DNA of 64,000 nucleotides, from assembly GCF_028679125.1 (NCBI RefSeq), contig NZ_JAJRCG010000004.1, positions 1-64,000 on the forward strand. The letters are read 5' to 3'. This document shows positions 1 through 7,635 of the stretch, one piece after another. The notes under the pieces were generated by a model. That model saw only the letters and a list, made by a program, of their open reading frames with translations. It searched no databases and was not told the origin of the DNA. How positions within the stretch are numbered: position 1 is the stretch's first letter; every line of letters begins with the position of its first letter. Origin of the DNA: Methanoregula sp. GTDB taxonomy: Archaea > Halobacteriota > Methanomicrobia > Methanomicrobiales > Methanospirillaceae. Position numbers and translations under genes: made by a program.

Positions 1-331
1 AAACCAAACCACTAATTCTTGATTGTTAGTTCTCGCGCTGGATCCTCGGGCGTTTCCTTAGCTTGCTGCATCCTCAATTTCTATCCTGTAGCCATAGGTA
101 GGCTGACTTATCCATAGCAGCGTCAAATCCCCGTCAATTTTCAAAAATATTGGTTGAACGGTTTTAGATCGATGCTAATCCGCGCCGGACACCGTAATTT
201 CTGATTTCCGCCATGTATTCCCCCCGGATCGACACCCCCGGAATTATCCGTTATATCCCCCCATCCAATGCTGTATGTCCAAGGGCGCCCGAGGGCAAAA
301 GCAGAAAAAACAAAGAATGGAGGAAAAGCAA
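1..331. other. Non-coding leader region
   Basis: I see no credible coding frame here. The stretch is mixed in composition, with an AT-rich patch around 140-160 and a weak TATA-like string (ttatat) near 250 that could serve the gene starting at 332. A good Shine-Dalgarno (ggagg, 319-323) lies eight bases before that ATG. Confidence 0.5.
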
Positions 332-835
332 ATGGCAGACTTCACGCAGAAAACCAATGTGAAAAGTGCGGTCCGCATGCTTGCGGAACCGATAGGAACC
401 GTGGACGCATTCAACACGATCGTCCAGAACGTCATCCTGAACAACCCGTTCGGGTGTGTATCGTATATGAGCGCGGGCGCCAACCATCCGCCCGTAGAGA
501 AGACCAAGGAGTCCTACACGGCACGGTTCGTGTACCAGGACGCCGACGCAAAGACCGTGGGAAAGGGCTCGGAGAGCTACAACACCATCGCGGGCTTCAA
601 TGCGGGGATTGCAGCGGTGCTCGCTAACTCCGCCAACATCACGGCGCATGCGGGCACGGTCGTACACAACTCCCCGGCCGATAACTTCTCGGCTACCCTG
701 AAGTGCCACGACGCCAACGGTGAGCTGTACTTCGTCAACGTCTCGCGCCAGCAGGTAACTATCTCCTCGTATGAGGATGACACCATCCGCACGAAGATCG
801 AGACCTGGGCTGACGGGGTTTCAGCCTTAGTCTGA
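332..835 (+). CDS. Small conserved protein of unknown function (intact copy of a locally duplicated family)
   Basis: This is a 167-residue soluble protein that I do not recognise. The start at 332 (MADFTQK) is chosen because ggagg lies eight bases upstream; the frame stays open to 275, but that stretch has no ribosome site. It has no signal peptide or membrane segment. Its C-terminal half contains the string KCHDANGELYFVN followed by a Q/R/E-rich strand and ends IETWADGVSALV. A truncated relative of exactly this C-terminal half lies at 63461-63646 (RCHDANGEISFVN, VETWADTVAVLG), so the family has been duplicated locally. The pattern of short beta strands suggests a small beta-rich fold, which is inference only. 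A membrane-protein gene starts 15 bases downstream and may be co-transcribed. Confidence 0.7.
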   Translation: MADFTQKTNVKSAVRMLAEPIGTVDAFNTIVQNVILNNPFGCVSYMSAGANHPPVEKTKESYTARFVYQDADAKTVGKGSESYNTIAGFNAGIAAVLANSANITAHAGTVVHNSPADNFSATLKCHDANGELYFVNVSRQQVTISSYEDDTIRTKIETWADGVSALV

Positions 836-849
836 GCAGGGAGGGACTC

Positions 850-1206
850 ATGTCACCCTCTCTCACCGACCCGCTCCGCACCTTCTGCTGGGGCGTGCTC
901 CACGCGATCGGCATGTTCGACCCCGCGGAGCAGCTGACGGATGCAGACATGCAGGCCGGGTACCGGACCTGGTTCGGTCTTGGCGAGGTCTTCATGGCCT
1001 GCCTCCTTGCAGGGACCATCGCGGTCCCGGCAGGGGTCTGGTTTGCCGGGCGGACAGAACTGTCGCTTGCATTCATCGGTGCAGGTGTCCTGTTCCTGCC
1101 GCTCTTCATCTTCCTGCCCCGGCTCGTCCGGTACGCCATGAAGGCGGACACGGACGCGGTGCTGGATGCGTTCGGCAGAAACGAGCAGACAAAGAAGGTC
1201 TTCTGA
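850..1206 (+). CDS. Small membrane protein, ORF interrupted by in-frame TGA
   Basis: This 118-residue protein has two hydrophobic segments, about residues 44-65 (FMACLLAGTIAVPAGVWFAG) and 71-95 (LAFIGAGVLFLPLFIFLP). The start at 850 has a gggaggga ribosome site just upstream and follows the previous gene by 14 bases, so the two look like an operon. The frame ends at TGA 1204-1206, but the same frame then stays open for 32 more codons to TAA 1303-1305 and encodes a third hydrophobic helix (ALFLATAGLVLAQVL). The TGA is therefore either a recent nonsense mutation of a three-helix, about 151-residue protein, or a recoded or read-through stop. No family is recognised. Confidence 0.6.
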   Translation: MSPSLTDPLRTFCWGVLHAIGMFDPAEQLTDADMQAGYRTWFGLGEVFMACLLAGTIAVPAGVWFAGRTELSLAFIGAGVLFLPLFIFLPRLVRYAMKADTDAVLDAFGRNEQTKKVF

Positions 1207-1305
1207 GCCCTCTTCCTTGCGACCGCCGGCCTTGTGCTGGCGCAGGTGCTCGACCCGGTCACGGCGCAGAAGCTGGCGGAGATCCTTGCCGGGCTTGTCC
1301 CGTAA
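1204..1305 (+). other. In-frame continuation of the preceding membrane ORF after TGA
   Basis: After TGA at 1204-1206 the reading frame of the 850 gene stays open to TAA 1303-1305. The peptide begins ALFLATAGLVLAQVL, a plausible third membrane helix, and ends with the amphipathic segment TAQKLAEILAGLVP. Codon use (GCC, CTT, GTG, CTG, GCG) looks like the rest of the gene. The last third of this extension contains the first copy of the 24-nt repeat described at 1249. Confidence 0.6.
1249..1272 (+). repeat. 24-nt direct repeat, copy 1
   Basis: A 24-nt sequence beginning ctcgacccggtcacggcgca and ending in gaag recurs at 2194-2217 with a single mismatch (g/a at position 21). The two copies flank the oppositely oriented membrane gene 1423-2139. 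This copy lies inside the coding continuation of the 850 ORF, so the second copy is probably a relic of that gene's 3' end. Confidence 0.75.
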
Positions 1306-1363
1306 GATCGTACGGTAAAGAGAACAAACGGGTAGGAGGATGTTGAGAGTCATCAGACTTGAA

Positions 1364-1414
1364 GCAGGAGAAGACCATCAGGTCTTCGACCTGTGCTCCT
1401 GCCCGACATTTTTT
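1364..1414 (+). terminator. Hairpin followed by T-run (transcription terminator candidate)
   Basis: Nested inverted repeats are present. GCAGGAG at 1364-1370 pairs with CTCCTGC at 1396-1402, and inside it AAGACC at 1371-1376 pairs with GGTCTT at 1381-1386 across an ATCA loop. A run of six T (within cattttttagg) follows. The position suits termination of the 332-1305 unit and meets the convergent end of the minus-strand gene at 1423. Confidence 0.6.
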
Positions 1415-1422
1415 AGGGTTAA

Positions 1423-2139
1423 TTATTGCGTGGCTTCCTTATCGGGTGAAGGAACGGCCCTGTGGGCGGTATACCAGGAGTGCGCCGCAAGCGCAAGGAA
1501 ACAGATACCGAGAACGGGGAGTCCAATCGTGTAGTGAAGAATCAGGAATAGTAGTCCTTCTCCATCGGACTTCACCAGCTGGCCATCGATATACTGGGGT
1601 TGCGCCGGGGGGAGCAATCCCGCAGCCACCAGGTAGGGGGAGAACACAAAGAACGTCAGTACCAGCGCATTCAGCGTTATGGCAAGGGCAATACCGGTCA
1701 TCACCGGCGCCCACCATCCCGCCCGCCTCTGCGACCAGAAGAAGAGTGCTGCGCAGGGAGGGAGGAGGACGGTTCCATACGCTGACAGGAGTGAGCACAC
1801 CACCCCCGGGTGATAAATCGGGGGGTTCATATCGTGGATGATAAAGAGGCCCCCGGCAACCGGTGCGCATGCGATAATCGCGTACGCGACAACGAGGGGG
1901 ACTCCCAGGTGCCACGAGGGATTCTCTCCCCGGGTCCATACGAGAAACACAATCCCACCGCACAACGAGATGAGGGCAAGGAGTGTGGGGCTCCACATCA
2001 CGGATGATACAGGGATCGTCAGGCTGGAAGGAGCCCCAAGGCCCCGGAGCACGCCATCAACAAAAGGGGCTATGGCTGAAAAGAAAAACAGGAGCGACAT
2101 CGCCACCAGTGCAAGGGAAACACTCCATGGGGATTTCAT
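1423..2139 (-). CDS. Polytopic membrane protein of unknown function
   Basis: A 238-residue protein with about six hydrophobic segments, roughly residues 8-32, 48-68, 80-102, 110-135, 142-172 and 200-222. The N-terminus (MKSPWSVSLALVAMSLLFFFSAIAPF) is a membrane anchor. It contains HDMNPP and QPQYIDGQLVKSDG loops but no motif that I can assign to a family. It is transcribed against both neighbours and sits between two near-identical 24-nt direct repeats (1249-1272 and 2194-2217), as if inserted into, or moved next to, the tail of the 850 gene. Function unknown. Confidence 0.65.
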   Translation of the reverse strand: MKSPWSVSLALVAMSLLFFFSAIAPFVDGVLRGLGAPSSLTIPVSSVMWSPTLLALISLCGGIVFLVWTRGENPSWHLGVPLVVAYAIIACAPVAGGLFIIHDMNPPIYHPGVVCSLLSAYGTVLLPPCAALFFWSQRRAGWWAPVMTGIALAITLNALVLTFFVFSPYLVAAGLLPPAQPQYIDGQLVKSDGEGLLFLILHYTIGLPVLGICFLALAAHSWYTAHRAVPSPDKEATQ

Positions 2140-2193
2140 CGTATCAGCATGTATCCTGCCGCAATATTATATAATTCGATATGAATTCAGGCA

Positions 2194-2217
2194 CTCGACC
2201 CGGTCACGGCGCAAAAG
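2194..2217 (+). repeat. 24-nt direct repeat, copy 2
   Basis: It matches 1249-1272 at 23 of 24 positions. No open frame corresponding to the 850 gene surrounds it, so it looks like a fragment left by a duplication or an insertion event. Confidence 0.75.
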
Positions 2218-2354
2218 AACTTCGGGTTGATTATGGAGATGGGAGGACAAACCCCATCACCCGTTTTTATGTTCCCCCGCCTGGCGCTGCACTCCCCAGT
2301 ACCGCCTCTTCTGGCAGGCATGGTATGCGGTACTGGCAGCACGAACAGGGAAAA

Positions 2355-2382
2355 ACCTGAAAATTTTACAAAAATTTACAGA
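2355..2382 (+). promoter_or_regulatory. 28-nt operator-like direct repeat, copy 1 (Fic promoter)
   Basis: A 28-nt AT-rich sequence (acctgaaaattttacaaaaa, then tttacaga) occurs here and again, identically, at 2419-2446. The two starts are 64 bp apart, about six helical turns. Both lie within 115 bp upstream of the Fic start codon at 2468. Confidence 0.7.
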
Positions 2383-2418
2383 ACCTTTTTGTTCTCATGC
2401 ACCAACCAATCTGTAAAT

Positions 2419-2446
2419 ACCTGAAAATTTTACAAAAATTTACAGA
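2419..2446 (+). promoter_or_regulatory. 28-nt operator-like direct repeat, copy 2, with inverted-repeat arm
   Basis: This is a perfect copy of 2355-2382. It is also embedded in an inverted repeat: CTGTAAAT at 2411-2418 pairs with ATTTACAG at 2438-2445. It ends 21 bp before the Fic start, so a protein bound here would block the promoter or the leader. The Fic protein's own C-terminal winged helix is the obvious candidate binder, which is inference. Confidence 0.65.
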
Positions 2447-2467
2447 TATTAGTAGTTCGGGTGTGGG

Positions 2468-3799
2468 ATGAAAAAACCTCAGATGCCGCCGGATTTCGGC
2501 AGGGTATGGTCGGATTATCAGGAGAAATATTACGATCTGGCCCAAAGGATGAACCAGAAAAATGAAGACTCAGAAGAAATACGCAAACTGATCCGGAAAT
2601 ACAACGAGCAGGAGTATATCCACTGGGACGATCTCCGGCGGAAGAAAATACCTTTTGATCCCATCGCGTTCTGGTTCGTGATACGCACTATCCGCGGCAC
2701 GAAGTACCGGGAAATCCGCATTGGCGATGAGAAATTTCCCTTCTATACCCCGGAAAACTTCCAGAAACAGCTCCACCTTCTCGATAAGGCATCTCCCGCA
2801 TCGTTTGACTGGCTCTTCGGGGAATTCCCGAGCGAGGCGAATAAAAATCAGTACCTCAGCAATTCCTTGATGGAGGAGGCCATCGCGTCAAGCCAGCTCG
2901 AAGGAGCGGCGACGACCCGGCCTGATGCAAAGAAGATCCTGCGGGAAGGCAGGAAGCCGAAGAATACCTCCGAACGGATGATCGTCAACAACTACCGGAC
3001 GATATGCCGCCTCAAGAAGCTGCGGGACAAGCCGTTGTCCCGCGAGCTGATCCTTGAGATCCACCGCGAGATCACCCATGGGACGCTTGATAGCGAGAGT
3101 GACGAGACCGATTTCAGGACAACCGATGATATCGTGGTCGGGAGCAAGGCAGATCCAACGAAGATCTATCACTATCCCCCCGAAGTTGCAAAGCTCCCGG
3201 CAATGATCGATGATCTCATCGTGTTTGCAAATGAAGACGATGAGTTCATCCACCCGATTGTCAAGGCGATCATCCTTCACTTCCTTATCGGCTACATCCA
3301 CCCGTTCAATGACGGCAATGGCAGGACCGCCCGGGCGATCTTTTACTGGTTTAGTCTCAAGCACCACTACGATCTGCTGGAATACATCTCGATCTCGCGG
3401 ATCTTTGTCCATGCCCCAGCCCAGTATGCACGGGCATACCAGCTCACCGAGACCGACAGCAACGATATGACCTATTTCATCGATTTCAATATCCAAATCA
3501 TCAGCCGGGCGCTGGAAGACCTGAAGAAATACATCATCAACAAAAAGGAGGAAGAAGCAGAATCCCTTCAGCTGGTCGAACAGATCCCCGATCTCTCATT
3601 CCGGCAGGCAGAGATCCTCAGGGATTTCATCCGGCATCCGACACGGCACTATGCCATCAGTGAGATTGCCGGTAAGTACAAAGTATCGTTACCCACGGCA
3701 AGAACCGATCTCCTCCTGCTTGAGGAGAAAGGAAAGTTGAAGAAATACCAGGACGGGAAACGACAGGTCTTCATGCTCAAACAGGAGATGAGGGGATAA
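2468..3799 (+). CDS. Fic/DOC family protein with N-terminal inhibitory helix and C-terminal winged helix
   Basis: A 443-residue Fic-domain protein. Fic enzymes transfer AMP (sometimes another phosphate-linked group) from a nucleotide to hydroxyls of target proteins. The core motif HPFNDGNGRTAR spans residues 278-289 with the catalytic His278. Upstream, SSQLEG at 141-146 fits the (S/T)xxxE(G/N) inhibitory-helix motif, so this is an N-terminally self-inhibited (class II) Fic. Residues about 375-440 form a winged helix (HYAISEIAGKYKVSLPTARTDLLLLEEKGKL) that should bind DNA. The gene stands alone, preceded by a duplicated operator-like repeat, which suggests autoregulation. The target is unknown, and no separate antitoxin gene is adjacent, as expected when the inhibitor is built in. 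Confidence 0.9.
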   Translation: MKKPQMPPDFGRVWSDYQEKYYDLAQRMNQKNEDSEEIRKLIRKYNEQEYIHWDDLRRKKIPFDPIAFWFVIRTIRGTKYREIRIGDEKFPFYTPENFQKQLHLLDKASPASFDWLFGEFPSEANKNQYLSNSLMEEAIASSQLEGAATTRPDAKKILREGRKPKNTSERMIVNNYRTICRLKKLRDKPLSRELILEIHREITHGTLDSESDETDFRTTDDIVVGSKADPTKIYHYPPEVAKLPAMIDDLIVFANEDDEFIHPIVKAIILHFLIGYIHPFNDGNGRTARAIFYWFSLKHHYDLLEYISISRIFVHAPAQYARAYQLTETDSNDMTYFIDFNIQIISRALEDLKKYIINKKEEEAESLQLVEQIPDLSFRQAEILRDFIRHPTRHYAISEIAGKYKVSLPTARTDLLLLEEKGKLKKYQDGKRQVFMLKQEMRG

Positions 3800-3897
3800 T
3801 CCATTACTCCTCGTTTATCACCCACGCGTTGATCAACCGGATCCTGCATGTAAAAAGTTCAAAGGATTAAAAAAGATGGCTCGTTAAAACAGACAAC

Positions 3898-4434
3898 TCA
3901 CTTCTTCTTCTTTGCCTTCGCCCGCTTCACAGGAGCCTTCTTCCGCGCCGGCTTCTTCTTCGCAGCCCCCGCCTTCTCCATCCCCTTCACTTCGCACGGC
4001 ACGCACTTCTCCAGTTTCTCGTCAAAGATGCGGTATGCGTTCGCGAGCACGGACGAGTTGGATATCATGCCGGATAAGAGAATCACTTCAAGGACCTCAT
4101 CGCGGGTCGCTCCCATCTTCAGCGCCGCCTGCATGTGGTAGCTGGTGCAGTGCGGGCATTTCAGGGCCGCCCCCACAGCGAGGCTGATCAGCTCCACGTA
4201 CTTCGGGTCGAGCGGGCTTGTCTGCGCCACGGTCCCCTTGTACAGGAGGTGGGAGATGAGCACCTCCGGGCGTTCCCCCATACGCTTGAAGATGAGCGGC
4301 ACCTTGCCATACTCGACCTCTATCGCCTTCATCCATTCAGAGGCACTCTCATCCGCGCCCAGTTCCACGATACGGGCCAGCCGCTCCTCGAACTGGTCCT
4401 TTGTTGATAGTGCTGAAACTTTCTTTGCCATCAT
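3898..4434 (-). CDS. Carboxymuconolactone decarboxylase-like (AhpD-type) protein with Lys-rich tail
   Basis: A 178-residue protein with a CMD/AhpD fold. The redox motif CPHCTSYH gives Cys93, Cys96 and His100, the arrangement used by AhpD-like thiol reductases and peroxidase partners. The last roughly 30 residues are almost only Lys, Ala, Pro and Arg (AAKKKPARKKAPVKRAKAKKKK), resembling a histone H1-like tail, which is unusual for this family and suggests binding to nucleic acid or another polyanion. The start overlaps the stop of mmp7 (ATGATGA), making it the last gene of the MCR-activation operon. I infer a thiol/disulfide or peroxide-protection role for oxygen-sensitive activation proteins; this is untested. 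The second ATG, one codon later, is equally possible. Confidence 0.85.
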   Translation of the reverse strand: MMAKKVSALSTKDQFEERLARIVELGADESASEWMKAIEVEYGKVPLIFKRMGERPEVLISHLLYKGTVAQTSPLDPKYVELISLAVGAALKCPHCTSYHMQAALKMGATRDEVLEVILLSGMISNSSVLANAYRIFDEKLEKCVPCEVKGMEKAGAAKKKPARKKAPVKRAKAKKKK

Positions 4435-5369
4435 ACCACCGTGTTTGTCTCGGAGAACGGGAGGATCTTAACGATGATGTAGTCCCGCATCCTTGAAGGG
4501 TTCACCTCAGCGATCTCCCCGAGGGTAATCCCGTCCTCGATCTCCACCTTCCGCACCTTCTCCGCAAACGTGTCGTACGGGAGCTTGACCCGGAGACCGG
4601 CCATCTGCACCGTCAGGGGCGTGGGCGAGGTCACGTCAAGGATCTCGGGGATCTTCTCCCGGATCAGGCCCATGAGCCGGGCCGGCGCAACCGAGAGGGG
4701 ATCCTTTGCAATCGCGTCCCGCTTCTTCTCGAGCACCCGGGTGATCTCCGCGATGATCTCATCCAGCTTCGCCAGTTCGTCGGCCTCTTTTGTCCTCCGC
4801 ATGAACCGGCCAACGTTCCCCACGTACCCGTCCACCGGCGGGTCGATGATCTTCCTGAGCACGTCCGTGGATGGACCCCCGCAGAGCACGATCGGCACTT
4901 CGATGCCGCGCCGGAGCGTGGGCATCTTGTACTCAATGCAGGTCTCGAAATTGCCGAGCAGGTAGACTGCGATATCGTGTTCGTTGATCACGTCCCGCTC
5001 CTCGTCGTTCAGGCCCGCGATCCGCTTCCCCGGGCCCCGGGCAAGGCTGACCATGTTGCTCTTCGCACCGAGGCGACGCACGTACTCCGCGATATCGCAG
5101 GAGGGGTGGGGCAGGTGGTGGATCTCGAGGCTCATGCTGACGACAGCGATCTCTGTCCCCACGAGCGGGGAGTCGGTCACTTCGCCAAAGAGCGGCCGGG
5201 AGATCTCGCGGATCAGCTCGATGTCCTCCCGGGGCACGAAGCACTGGAGCACGACCTCCTGTGCCAGGATGTGCTTCTGGACAATGTAGCCGCCAAGGTC
5301 CTCGATGAGGTCCATGACGATGTCGTGCTGGTAGATCCCGCCCTTGTAGGTCACCGGCACGAGCGTCAT
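4431..5369 (-). CDS. mmp7: Methanogenesis marker protein 7
   Basis: A 312-residue protein matching, by recall of the family, methanogenesis marker 7. It starts MTLVPVTYKGGIYQHDIVMDLIEDLGGYI and has VYLLGNFETCIEYK and VPIVLCGGPSTDVL in the centre. Family members occur in essentially all methanogens, and Mmp7 has been found in the ATP-dependent complex that reductively activates methyl-coenzyme M reductase together with McrC, AtwA, Mmp3 and Mmp17. The protein is soluble, with a few scattered cysteines that could bind iron-sulfur clusters. It overlaps mmp17 upstream by four bases (ATGA) and the CMD-like gene downstream by four bases, so translation is coupled along the operon. Confidence 0.88.
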   Translation of the reverse strand: MTLVPVTYKGGIYQHDIVMDLIEDLGGYIVQKHILAQEVVLQCFVPREDIELIREISRPLFGEVTDSPLVGTEIAVVSMSLEIHHLPHPSCDIAEYVRRLGAKSNMVSLARGPGKRIAGLNDEERDVINEHDIAVYLLGNFETCIEYKMPTLRRGIEVPIVLCGGPSTDVLRKIIDPPVDGYVGNVGRFMRRTKEADELAKLDEIIAEITRVLEKKRDAIAKDPLSVAPARLMGLIREKIPEILDVTSPTPLTVQMAGLRVKLPYDTFAEKVRKVEIEDGITLGEIAEVNPSRMRDYIIVKILPFSETNTVV

Positions 5370-5950
5370 GGCGGCACCTCGCTCATCAGCGCAAATTTCT
5401 CCCTGACGAGCGTGCCGATGTCCTCGGCCAGCGTGTTCTCGCTTGCGACAAAGACGAACTTATCAAGGGTGAATACCTCGCTCCGGAGCCGGAAACCCTC
5501 CGGGGCGATGCACCGGAGGGCGTAGATGAGATCCTTGTGGAGCGATTCGCTCGGGTCGGCGACCACGATATCCTCGATCTCCTTCGGTTCAGCGGCAACG
5601 CCGTACAGGATCACGGTGAACCGGTCGGGCTGCTCAACCTTCTCCTTGCCAAAGCGCTGCCAGAAGATCTTCAGCATCGGGGCCAGGTAGGTCTCATCCG
5701 AGATGACGAGCGTCATCTTGCCCTCCTGCGGGTTGACATTGGCAAAATCGCCGACCCGGACAACGGTCGTGATCCGCTTGAGGACCCCGACGGCAATAAA
5801 GACCGGCACTTTCGGATCGATGAAGATGTGGAGTTTGTAGATGACCCTGAGCAGGTTGTGGTCGAGCAGGACATCGTTTGCTATCTGCTTGTAGTACTCC
5901 GCGCCCAGCGCCTCGGGGCATTCCACCTCGAAATACTCAACGGCCTGCAT
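5366..5950 (-). CDS. mmp17: Methanogenesis marker protein 17
   Basis: A 194-residue protein (start MQAVEYFEVECPEALGAEYY) assigned to methanogenesis marker 17. The open frame extends 95 codons further upstream inside mmp15, but that part is a low-complexity Ser/Arg shadow. The true ATG at 5948-5950 lies one base after the mmp15 stop. Mmp17 is reported in the MCR-activating complex with AtwA, McrC, Mmp3 and Mmp7. The protein is soluble and alpha/beta, with no visible catalytic motif; a structural or cluster-carrying role is likely. It sits between mmp15 and mmp7 with overlapping ends, as part of the same transcript. Confidence 0.87.
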   Translation of the reverse strand: MQAVEYFEVECPEALGAEYYKQIANDVLLDHNLLRVIYKLHIFIDPKVPVFIAVGVLKRITTVVRVGDFANVNPQEGKMTLVISDETYLAPMLKIFWQRFGKEKVEQPDRFTVILYGVAAEPKEIEDIVVADPSESLHKDLIYALRCIAPEGFRLRSEVFTLDKFVFVASENTLAEDIGTLVREKFALMSEVPP

Positions 5951-5951
5951 C

Positions 5952-7190
5952 TCAGTGTTCCCTGATGAATCCTGAAGCCAGCAGCGCGGAACCGACCGCT
6001 CCGATATACTGCGAGTGGTGCGGTACGACCACCTTTGTCTGCAACAACTCGCCCATGGCGAAGACGAGCCCCTCGATGAGCGACGTGCCCCCGACCATGA
6101 TGACCGGCTCCTTGATATCCACTTCCTGGAGCTGCTGCTCGAAGACCTGCTCGGCAACGGAATGGCAGGCTGCGGCTGCAACATCCTCCCGGGTGGACCC
6201 GGCCGCGAGGGCGTTGACCAGGCTCTGGGTGCCAAAGACGATACAGTAACTGTTCATCGGCACCCTCCCGCCGAACCCTTTCATGGAGAGCGGGCCGAGC
6301 TCGGTGATATCGACACCGAGGCGCTTGGCGGTCATCTCCAGGAACCGCCCGCTCGCCCCGGCGCAGATACCGCCCATCGTGAAGACGCCCGGGATCCCGT
6401 CCATGACGGAGATCGCCTTGTTGTCCATACCGCCGATATCGATCACGGTCGCGGGCCCGTGCTGCCGGTCCGCGAGATAGACCGCGCCCTTCGAGTTCAC
6501 GGTCAGCTCTTCCTGGATGAGGTCGGCGTTGATGTCTTTTCCCACGAGGAACCGGCCGTATCCCGTGGTGCCGATTGCCTGGATATCCTTCATCGTCATA
6601 CCGGCTTCGGCAAGGGCGGTCTCGATCACGGAATGGGCGCTCTTCAGGACTTCCGTTGTCGGAGTCCAGCCGGTCCCGACGATCTTGTTGTCCTTCATGA
6701 TGATCGCTTTCGTTGTCGCGGAACCGGAGTCGAGACCGAGCGTGATCCCCTGCTGGGTTTCGCGGGCGAGCAGGGCACGCCGGCGGGCGATGGTGGTTAA
6801 GGCTTCCATCCGTGTCAGGAGCGTTCCTGAGGTGGTCCGCTCAGTGAAGGAGTAACTGACCACCGGCAGTTTCGAGTTCTCGTGGATATAGCGCCGGAGT
6901 TCGTTCCGGACTATCGCTGCCTCTGCACACCGGAAACAGGTGGCAATGAAGACCGCATCGGCTTCGACACGCCCTTCGACAAGGGCCTTTGCCCGTGCAA
7001 TGGAAAGCTTGAGGTCGGGGCTCCGCACATCGAGACCGAACGCATCGAAGTCGCGCCTGATGTCCTTTAAGGCAATATCCGGGAAGAAGATCTCGCCGTT
7101 GACTTCATGCGCTGCGTCATCGATCTCGTGCTGGACCCCTGAATACTCGGCACCGCAGGAGATCTGGGCAATCCGTACTGGTGGCGTCAT
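5952..7190 (-). CDS. mmp15: Methanogenesis marker protein 15 (BadF/HgdC-type ATPase activator homologue)
   Basis: A 412-residue protein in two parts. Residues 1-140 are specific to the marker family and contain CFRC (85-88). Residues about 150-410 are an ASKHA-fold ATPase of the 2-hydroxyglutaryl-CoA dehydratase activator type, with phosphate-binding motif [11 protein letters not shown] (152-162), a second strand [10 protein letters not shown] (249-258), and Cys276 (ICAGASGRF) and Cys316 (SYCIVFG) at the positions that bridge a [4Fe-4S] cluster between two monomers in HgdC. Such proteins use ATP to push an electron to a very low potential, which fits activation of Ni(I) in MCR. The direct role of Mmp15 is inferred. 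It overlaps mmp5 by three bases. Confidence 0.9.
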   Translation of the reverse strand: MTPPVRIAQISCGAEYSGVQHEIDDAAHEVNGEIFFPDIALKDIRRDFDAFGLDVRSPDLKLSIARAKALVEGRVEADAVFIATCFRCAEAAIVRNELRRYIHENSKLPVVSYSFTERTTSGTLLTRMEALTTIARRRALLARETQQGITLGLDSGSATTKAIIMKDNKIVGTGWTPTTEVLKSAHSVIETALAEAGMTMKDIQAIGTTGYGRFLVGKDINADLIQEELTVNSKGAVYLADRQHGPATVIDIGGMDNKAISVMDGIPGVFTMGGICAGASGRFLEMTAKRLGVDITELGPLSMKGFGGRVPMNSYCIVFGTQSLVNALAAGSTREDVAAAACHSVAEQVFEQQLQEVDIKEPVIMVGGTSLIEGLVFAMGELLQTKVVVPHHSQYIGAVGSALLASGFIREH

Positions 7191-7633
7191 TTCTCACTCC
7201 CGAGTCCGGCAAGGAATCTCTTGATCGCAGCCACGAACTGCACGCCCTCTTCCTCGTTTCTGGGATAGTTCAGGTCGAGTTTGGGGACATCCTTCTGGCG
7301 CAGGAGGAACTTGATCAGCTCGTTTGTACGGGCGCAGCCCATGCACCCGAACGCGAAATCGGCATCGTTGATGATGATCGCCGCTTCGCACTCTTCGAGC
7401 ATCGGGCCGTAGAGCGCCATGCGCCCCCGGACGCCGGACGGGACCTCGACAGCCGCCCACTTCAGCCCTTTCTTGGGCTCCTCGGGGGTGATCTGGAGGG
7501 GCGGGGACTCGAGTCCTGCGGTCTGGACGCGTTCACGGATAGCAACCGCCGATGAGAGCGGCGTGTGGCCGTGCCGTGAGACCAGGTCAGAGAGGATCAG
7601 GCTCGTTGCGGGATAGATGAATACTTTTGCCAT
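7187..7633 (-). CDS. mmp5: Methanogenesis marker protein 5
   Basis: A 148-residue soluble protein beginning [25 protein letters not shown], recognised as methanogenesis marker 5. It carries [12 protein letters not shown], with Cys97 and Cys100, plus Cys82, a possible metal or cluster site. It is universally conserved in methanogens and normally next to mmp6, as here: the mmp6 stop and this start are two bases apart. Its biochemical role is not established. Operon membership with atwA, mmp3, mmp7 and mmp17 argues for a part in MCR activation or assembly. Confidence 0.88.
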   Translation of the reverse strand: MAKVFIYPATSLILSDLVSRHGHTPLSSAVAIRERVQTAGLESPPLQITPEEPKKGLKWAAVEVPSGVRGRMALYGPMLEECEAAIIINDADFAFGCMGCARTNELIKFLLRQKDVPKLDLNYPRNEEEGVQFVAAIKRFLAGLGSEK

Positions 7634-7635
7634 TA

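Larger units (their letters stand above)
2140..2467. other. Intergenic regulatory region upstream of the Fic gene
   Basis: The first part carries copy 2 of the 24-nt repeat (2194-2217). The second part, from about 2345, is strongly AT-rich and holds the duplicated 28-nt operator-like element. A 65-codon open frame at 2227-2424 overlaps that element and looks fortuitous. Confidence 0.55.

Noticed and set aside
2227-2424. 65-codon frame upstream of the Fic gene
   Set aside because: It overlaps the duplicated operator element and has no ribosome site.
5951-6235. N-terminal extension of mmp17 by 95 codons
   Set aside because: It is a Ser/Arg-rich shadow of mmp15 on the same strand; the family start MQAVEYF lies one base after the mmp15 stop.
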